In this document: in pieces, positions 59,447 to 64,000 of the stretch
Numbering within the stretch: the stretch's first letter is position 1
Layout of the letters: every line of letters starts with the position of its first letter
Source of the DNA: Pseudarthrobacter sulfonivorans
GTDB taxonomy: Bacteria > Actinomycetota > Actinomycetes > Actinomycetales > Micrococcaceae
NCBI RefSeq assembly: GCF_001484605.1
Contig: NZ_CP013747.1
Location: 868,001 to 932,000, forward strand
Direction: 5' to 3'
DNA: 64,000 nucleotides
Position numbers and translations under genes: made by a program
Notes under the pieces: generated by a model
Database searches by the model: none
Seen by the model: the letters and a program-made list of their open reading frames with translations, nothing else
What the model was told of the DNA's origin: nothing

Positions 59447-60349
59447 TCAGTACCACGATCCGTACGCCCGCACGGTATTTTCGCTAATCCGGGTGCAGAG
59501 CTCCGCGAGGTCAGTTCCTGTCAATTCGGCCATGGCGCGGACGGTGTACGGCACCACATAACTGGCGTTGGGACGGCCGCGGTGCGGATGCGGAGTCAGG
59601 AACGGGGCATCCGTTTCCACCAGCACCAGGTCCGGGTCTGCCACCGCCAGCGCGGCCCGGAGGTTAGCCGCATTCTTAAAGGTCAGCGTGCCGGCAAAGG
59701 ACATGTTCCAGCCCGCGGCATTGCAGATCCTGGCGAGCGCCTCATCACCCGAGAAGCAATGAAACACCACCCGCTCCGGGGCCCCCTCCTCGCGCAGGAC
59801 CTGCACAACGTCGTCGTGAGCGTCGCGGTCATGGATCTGCAGCGTCAGGTCCAGGCGCTTGGCAATATCGATATGCCGCCGGAACGAATAGCGCTGGTGG
59901 GCCAGGCCCTCCCCTTCGGTGCGGAAGAAATCAAGGCCGGTCTCGCCGATGGCCCGGATCCGGGGGTGGGCGGCCAGTTGCTCAATCTCCGCCAGCGCAT
60001 CCTCCAGCTCGCCGCGCCTGGCATAGTCCGGGGCGTCGTTGGGGTGCAATGCCACTGCCCCCAGCAACCTGCTGTCCAGGTCAACGGCGCGGACCGTGAA
60101 CCGGGAGGACTCCAGGTCGCAGCCCACCTGGACGGCCCCCTGCACTCCGACGGCCTGGGCCGCATCCAACGCCGCGGCGATGCCCACCGGGCTCTCGCCA
60201 TCGGGGAAATCCAGGTGCGCATGGTTGTCCATCACGGGGACCGGCAGCGGCTCCGGCGCCGGCGGATAGTCCTGCCGCGCCTGCCGGCCGGCGTCTGCAG
60301 GGTCCGCTCCGGCGGCACGGTAAGCGGCGGGAATCAGCGAATTGCACAT
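59447..60349 (-). CDS. TatD family metal-dependent hydrolase/nuclease
   Basis: A 300-residue TIM-barrel protein of the TatD DNase family. Metal-binding motifs are MDNHAHLDFPDG (His pair), GETGLDFFR (Glu), QIHDRDAHDD (His), VVFHCFSGDEALA (His) and VETDAPFLTPHPHRG (Asp). The first 38 residues are a Pro/Ala-rich extension absent from E. coli TatD. The ATG at 60349 has TAGGCT 6 nt upstream, so it looks leaderless. In actinobacteria tatD often lies upstream of rpf and rsmA-ispE, as here. Confidence 0.95.
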   Translation of the reverse strand: MCNSLIPAAYRAAGADPADAGRQARQDYPPAPEPLPVPVMDNHAHLDFPDGESPVGIAAALDAAQAVGVQGAVQVGCDLESSRFTVRAVDLDSRLLGAVALHPNDAPDYARRGELEDALAEIEQLAAHPRIRAIGETGLDFFRTEGEGLAHQRYSFRRHIDIAKRLDLTLQIHDRDAHDDVVQVLREEGAPERVVFHCFSGDEALARICNAAGWNMSFAGTLTFKNAANLRAALAVADPDLVLVETDAPFLTPHPHRGRPNASYVVPYTVRAMAELTGTDLAELCTRISENTVRAYGSWY

Positions 60350-60355
60350 CCCTCA

Positions 60356-60361
60356 AGCCTA
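60356..60361 (-). promoter_or_regulatory. Putative -10 (TAGGCT) for leaderless tatD
   Basis: On the minus strand TAGGCT is 6 nt before the ATG at 60349. Confidence 0.5.
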
Positions 60362-60421
60362 GCGGCGGCGGATCGCGGCAGAATTCCCGGAACTCTCTGT
60401 CAGCAAGGGCAGTTGTGTTAG

Positions 60422-60427
60422 TAGGCT
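60422..60427 (+). promoter_or_regulatory. Putative -10 (TAGGCT) of MoxR operon
   Basis: The predicted transcription start near 60434 leaves a leader of about 80 nt containing GAAAGG before the ATG at 60514. The 164-bp gap is divergent with tatD. Confidence 0.4.
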
Positions 60428-60513
60428 GGTACGAACAGATGCGAACGCCCACCGCCGGGCGAAGGCAGGCCTGCTGTCCCGTTCCGGGTGATCCCCGGAC
60501 TGAAAGGTTGCAG

Positions 60514-61611
60514 ATGGACTCCCACCGCCGCACCGCCGTCAACGAGGTAACCCCTGCCGGCCGGAACTTTACCCCCGTGACGGAGCAGGTGGGCCATCTC
60601 AACGGTTACAAGGCAGCAGCCATGGACGCGGACTCATTCCACGCGGCCAGCCAGCGGATCCTGGCCTCGATCAACACCGTCATTGACGGAAAGTCGGATG
60701 CGGCCAGGCTTGCCCTGACGGTGTTGCTGGCCCAGGGCCATCTGCTCCTGGAGGACGTGCCAGGTGTGGGCAAGACCCTCCTGGCCAAAACCCTCGCCCG
60801 GAGCATTGACTGCACGGTCAGCCGCATTCAGTTCACTCCTGATCTGCTGCCTTCGGACGTGACGGGCGTGTCCATCTATAACCAGGCGTCGCGGCTGTTC
60901 GAGTTCCGCCCGGGTGCCGTCTTCGCCAACATTGTTATTGGCGATGAAATCAACCGCGCGTCCGCCAAGACCCAATCCGCCCTCCTGGAGTGTATGGAGG
61001 AACACCAGGTGACCGTGGACGGGGACTCGTACAAACTCGACGAACCGTTCATGGTGGTGGCCACCCAGAACCCGATCGAGATGGAAGGCACCTATCCACT
61101 CCCCGAGGCCCAGCGCGACCGCTTTATGGCGCGGATTTCCATGGGCTATCCGGACAAGGACTCCGAAATCGAAATGCTGGAGACCCATCAGGCAACCTCC
61201 CCGTTGGCCAAGGTCTCCGCTGTGGTCACCTCGGCGGACGTCGCAGCGATGATCGCCACGGTCCAACAGGTTTACGTCTCCCAGGCCATCAAGGAATACA
61301 CCGTCTCAGTAGGCCGCGCAACGCGCGAAAGCCCCCTGCTCCGGCTGGGCGCCAGCCCACGCTCCATGCTCCAGCTGCTCCGGGCCGCGAAGGCCACGGC
61401 GGCGCTGGACGGCCGTGATTTTGTGCTGCCAGACGACGTCGTCAGCGTGGCGGAATCCGTGCTGGCCCACCGGATCATCCTGGACCGGAAGGCGGCCGGC
61501 GCCGGCGAGACCCCGCACAGCGTCATCCGGGGCATCCTCTCCCGGCTCCCGGTGAACCAGGACCCGGTGAACAACCCGGCCCCGCCGGCCGGACTGCGGC
61601 GGAACCACTAG
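60514..61611 (+). CDS. MoxR family AAA+ ATPase
   Basis: A 365-residue AAA+ chaperone-like ATPase thought to activate or assemble a partner complex. The P-loop is LLLEDVPGVGKTLLAKTLAR, Walker B IGDEINRASAKTQSALLECM, sensor 1 VVATQNPIEMEGTYPLPEAQ with RDRFMARI, and sensor 2 lies near SPRSMLQLLRAAK. The ATG at 60514 has GAAAGG 6 nt upstream; an upstream in-frame ATG at 60439 is possible. It starts a tight operon with a DUF58 protein (13 bp) and a TgpA-type protein (4-bp overlap), the common MoxR-DUF58-transglutaminase arrangement. Confidence 0.94.
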   Translation: MDSHRRTAVNEVTPAGRNFTPVTEQVGHLNGYKAAAMDADSFHAASQRILASINTVIDGKSDAARLALTVLLAQGHLLLEDVPGVGKTLLAKTLARSIDCTVSRIQFTPDLLPSDVTGVSIYNQASRLFEFRPGAVFANIVIGDEINRASAKTQSALLECMEEHQVTVDGDSYKLDEPFMVVATQNPIEMEGTYPLPEAQRDRFMARISMGYPDKDSEIEMLETHQATSPLAKVSAVVTSADVAAMIATVQQVYVSQAIKEYTVSVGRATRESPLLRLGASPRSMLQLLRAAKATAALDGRDFVLPDDVVSVAESVLAHRIILDRKAAGAGETPHSVIRGILSRLPVNQDPVNNPAPPAGLRRNH

Positions 61612-61624
61612 GCAGGGCCGTCAT

Positions 61625-63028
61625 ATGGCGCTGCGTGACCGACTGCCCCGGCACCTGTTCAGCCAGCGTGGCTGGGGGCTCCTGGCCGCCGGCGCCGTCT
61701 GCCTGTTGTCTGCGCAGATCATGGGGCGGCGGGACCTGCTGAGCCTGAGTGTCCTGCTCATCGTCCTTCCCCTGGTTTCGCTGGCCGGGATCAGGCTCCT
61801 CAAGCCCCGGTTCCAGGTTTACCGCGAGTTCAACCCGTCCCCGGTGGAGACCTCCGCCGCCACCACAGTGCGGCTCGCCGTGGCGCGGACCGGTTACGGG
61901 GGCGGCCGGGCGATCATGGAGGAACGGCTGCCGCCACGGTTCGGCGAGTCCCCGGCCTTCCATTTCCCCGCCCGCTCGGCCAAGGGCGGGACCAGCAGGT
62001 ACGAATACCACTTGCGCTCCACCAAACGCGGACAGTACCTGATCGGCCCGGTAACCGCAGAGTTCACGGATCCGTTCGGGTTGTCCCTGCACCGGCGGTC
62101 AATTGACGACGGCGACACACTCACCGTGACGCCCGCCGCCGTCGAGCTTCCCGTGACGGGCCTCGCGGGAGCCCGCGGCAACGACGGCATCACAGCAACC
62201 CGTACCCGCGCCAACCCCAGCGACGACGACGTCATGACCCGCGAATACCGCCCGGGCGATCCCATGCGCCGGGTGCACTGGGCAGCCACCGCACACCACG
62301 GCGCCCTGATGGTGCGTCAGGAGGAGTCCGTCACGACGCCGGAGGCCACCATCATCCTTGACCAACGGTTCGCGGCATTTTCCGGCGGGCACGGCTCCGG
62401 TTTCGGGGGCAATGCGGCCGTGGACGGCCACGAGATGATCACCAGCGGCACGTTCGAGTGGGCCGTGGTGGCCGCGATCTCCATCTGCACGCACCTGTCG
62501 GAGCGGAACTACGCCCTCCGCCTCCTTGACCCCCGCGGCGAACCCGCGTTCCTCCGCTCCCCGTCCGCACCGGAACCGGAATCGGAAGAGTTCAGCGGAG
62601 TGTCCGGGCTCCAGTCGATCGCCGAAAGCCTCGCCGCCATCCAGCTGTCCGGTCCGCACCACGCTGCCCGGGACCACGGTGGCCAGGATGCCGGACCGGC
62701 CGTTTTCGACGATCACCTGATGGACAAACTCTCCGCCCACCGGATGCGGGGGCCCCTTATTGCCGTGCTCGGCAGGATCTCTCCGAGCGAGGCCAGAGCC
62801 CTCGCTCCGGCGGCGGGTTATGGCGCGAATGCCTTCGCCATCATCGTTTCCGAGAGGCCCGCGGATTCCGAGGACTCTTTGGAGGCCCTCCGCCGGGGCG
62901 GCTGGCGGGCAGTGGCGGTGCCAACCTCGGTTCCGGTCCCGGACGCCTGGGCGCACTTCGACCAGGGTGGTGCTGCGCCGGCCACGGCAGCGGCAGACGT
63001 ACGCCGCGGAGCGGGGGTGGGACGGTGA
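61625..63028 (+). CDS. DUF58 domain membrane protein
   Basis: A 467-residue partner of MoxR. Two N-terminal membrane helices (about residues 17-55) are followed by a DUF58 region with the family segment VMTREYRPGDPMRRVHWAATAH (about 205-226) and a vWA-like domain containing VRQEESVTTPEATIILDQRF. The vWA metal site is only partly recognisable. It sits between the MoxR ATPase and the transglutaminase gene, which it overlaps by four bases. Such operons are proposed to act on envelope or extracellular proteins; the substrate is unknown. Confidence 0.9.
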   Translation: MALRDRLPRHLFSQRGWGLLAAGAVCLLSAQIMGRRDLLSLSVLLIVLPLVSLAGIRLLKPRFQVYREFNPSPVETSAATTVRLAVARTGYGGGRAIMEERLPPRFGESPAFHFPARSAKGGTSRYEYHLRSTKRGQYLIGPVTAEFTDPFGLSLHRRSIDDGDTLTVTPAAVELPVTGLAGARGNDGITATRTRANPSDDDVMTREYRPGDPMRRVHWAATAHHGALMVRQEESVTTPEATIILDQRFAAFSGGHGSGFGGNAAVDGHEMITSGTFEWAVVAAISICTHLSERNYALRLLDPRGEPAFLRSPSAPEPESEEFSGVSGLQSIAESLAAIQLSGPHHAARDHGGQDAGPAVFDDHLMDKLSAHRMRGPLIAVLGRISPSEARALAPAAGYGANAFAIIVSERPADSEDSLEALRRGGWRAVAVPTSVPVPDAWAHFDQGGAAPATAAADVRRGAGVGR

Positions 63029-64000
63029 CACTGGCACCGGAACGCAACGCGTCCCGCGGGCAGGCAGCCACAGGTGCCCCGGGCCAGGTTCCGGCACGGA
63101 CGCGGGTCGGGGCGTACCCCTGGGCCATGGCCGGCGCCGTCGCCCTGTCCGTGGCCGGCGCCGCGATTTCCCTCAACGGTGTCCTGCGGGGTTGGGCCTG
63201 GTACTTGCCCCTCTTGACCACAGTGGTGGTGGTCTGCCTGACCATCGCCACGCTCCGCGCGCTGCGGGCCCATCCTCTCGTGGTGGCTGCCGGCGGCTTT
63301 GCCTCCCTGATCGCGATTCTCACCCTGACGTTCTTCCGGAGCACGGGCATTGCCGGTTTCATCCCGTCCGGGGCAACCCTGGCTGAAGTGGACAGGTTCG
63401 TCCGCCGGGCGAGCGAGACGGTACTTGCGGAAAGTGCCCCGGTGGCCCCGAACGCCGGAATCGTTATGGTCAGCTGCGCAGCCCTGGGCCTGACAGTCAT
63501 CCTCATCGATGCGCTGGCCGTACCGCTTGGCATGCCGGCGACAACCGGACTGGGCCTGCTGGCCATCCTGGTAGTCCCCGCCACCGTGAAGTCCCAGAGC
63601 GTGGGGGTTTGGGGCTTCACTGCCACGGCGGCCGGGTACCTCCTGATCCTCGCGTGCAGCCAGTGGTTTGCACCGGATTCCCGCACTGCGGCCGACAGCG
63701 GCCGGAATCCCGGCCAGTTCCGGCGGGCCATGCTGACCGGAACCGTGGCACTGGTGGCAACACTGGCAGTGCCGGCGGCCATCCCCGGATTCGACCACGG
63801 CACGTTTCCGCAGGGCTCCCGGCTGAACCCGTGGGGCGCCGGGACCGGCTTGAACCCCATGATTACCTTGGGAAACAGCCTGCGGGCACCGGCCGGAAGC
63901 GGGCGGATCACCTATGCCACCAACGCGGCCGGGCCGCTGTATCTGCGGTCCGTCACTGTTGACAATTTCGACGGCGAATCCTGGGGACCTGATGACCGCG
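63025..64000 (+). CDS. TgpA/DUF3488-type transglutaminase membrane protein, N-terminal part
   Basis: The first 325 codons of a gene cut off by the window edge. A basic N-terminus is followed by several hydrophobic helices (AGAVALSVAGAAISLNG..., LLTTVVVVCLTIATLRAL, FASLIAILTLTFF, MVSCAALGLTVILIDALAVPL, GLGLLAILVVPATV, LTGTVALVATLAVPA), then the start of an outside domain ending GPLYLRSVTVDNFDGESWGPD, typical of DUF3488/TgpA proteins just before the transglutaminase domain. The catalytic Cys/His/Asp would lie beyond the window. The GTG overlaps the DUF58 stop (GTGA). Confidence 0.88.
   Translation, partial: MTLAPERNASRGQAATGAPGQVPARTRVGAYPWAMAGAVALSVAGAAISLNGVLRGWAWYLPLLTTVVVVCLTIATLRALRAHPLVVAAGGFASLIAILTLTFFRSTGIAGFIPSGATLAEVDRFVRRASETVLAESAPVAPNAGIVMVSCAALGLTVILIDALAVPLGMPATTGLGLLAILVVPATVKSQSVGVWGFTATAAGYLLILACSQWFAPDSRTAADSGRNPGQFRRAMLTGTVALVATLAVPAAIPGFDHGTFPQGSRLNPWGAGTGLNPMITLGNSLRAPAGSGRITYATNAAGPLYLRSVTVDNFDGESWGPDDR

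Noticed and set aside
1..64000. CRISPR arrays, insertion sequences, prophage or integrase genes
   Set aside because: No regularly spaced short repeats and no transposase, integrase or phage structural motifs were seen on either strand.

Overview
The window is one continuous chromosomal stretch from a high-GC Gram-positive bacterium, most likely an Arthrobacter/Pseudarthrobacter-type member of the Micrococcaceae. The case rests on gene content and order, not on a search: an acyl-CoA carboxylase epsilon subunit, a resuscitation-promoting factor with DUF348/G5 domains, SufS-SufU, an LpdA-type quinone dehydrogenase without redox cysteines, an SCO4848-type membrane protein, the blocks glmU-prs-rplY-pth and rsmA-ispE-ABC-F, GTG/TTG starts, and many apparently leaderless genes. 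About 50 protein genes and one tRNA can be supported. I see no insertion sequence, prophage or CRISPR array.

Layout. 0-11.8 kb: end of an acyl-CoA carboxylase beta subunit and its epsilon subunit, a DUF885 protein, a dicarboxylate/amino-acid symporter, a secreted repeat protein, a TetR-MMPL exporter pair whose TetR promoter carries a palindrome between -35 and -10, Maf, the biotin-carboxylase/BCCP alpha subunit, a SnoaL-like protein and a class I glutamine amidotransferase. 12-31.3 kb: a nitrate/nitrite assimilation region (narK-nasA-FAD/BFD reductase; divergent nirD and nirB; siroheme methyltransferase; HemD fused to a winged helix; an orphan NirB-like FAD protein). It is interrupted by a conserved-looking lpdA, purine nucleoside phosphorylase, Rrf2 regulator and phosphosugar mutase block. 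31.4-43 kb: deoC, mfd, an SDR-DUF2867 protein, DUF2505, SCO4848-like, nhaA and sufSU. 43-48.6 kb: two large tandem ATPase-LuxR regulators, the second without a normal start codon. 48.7-64 kb: housekeeping genes pth, rplY, prs, glmU, tRNA-Gln, a TetR regulator, an ABC-F ATPase, ispE, rsmA, rpf, tatD, then a MoxR-DUF58-transglutaminase operon that runs off the end.

How the genes work together. Imported nitrate (NarK) would be reduced to nitrite by NasA with electrons from the FAD/BFD partner, and nitrite to ammonium by NirB/NirD, whose siroheme needs the methyltransferase and HemD encoded just downstream. Three GAAAC boxes at exact 11-bp spacing in front of nirB point to GlnR-type nitrogen control. 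Purine nucleoside phosphorylase, the phosphosugar mutase and DeoC could together form a nucleoside-sugar catabolic route.

Regulatory signals are unusually readable. At least 13 genes have a TANNNT (usually TAGNNT) hexamer 6-7 nt before the start codon, the hallmark of leaderless transcription, and in four places a UAG stop of the upstream gene supplies the first three bases of such a hexamer. Convergent gene pairs are separated by long hairpins, two of which are copies of one repeat. The strangest non-coding piece is a 373-bp intergenic element at about 53.7-54.1 kb bounded by 73-bp imperfect inverted repeats. I did not find a clearly new multi-gene system; the most notable items are that element, the start-less tandem LuxR gene, and the regulatory architecture around nirB and the TetR exporter.
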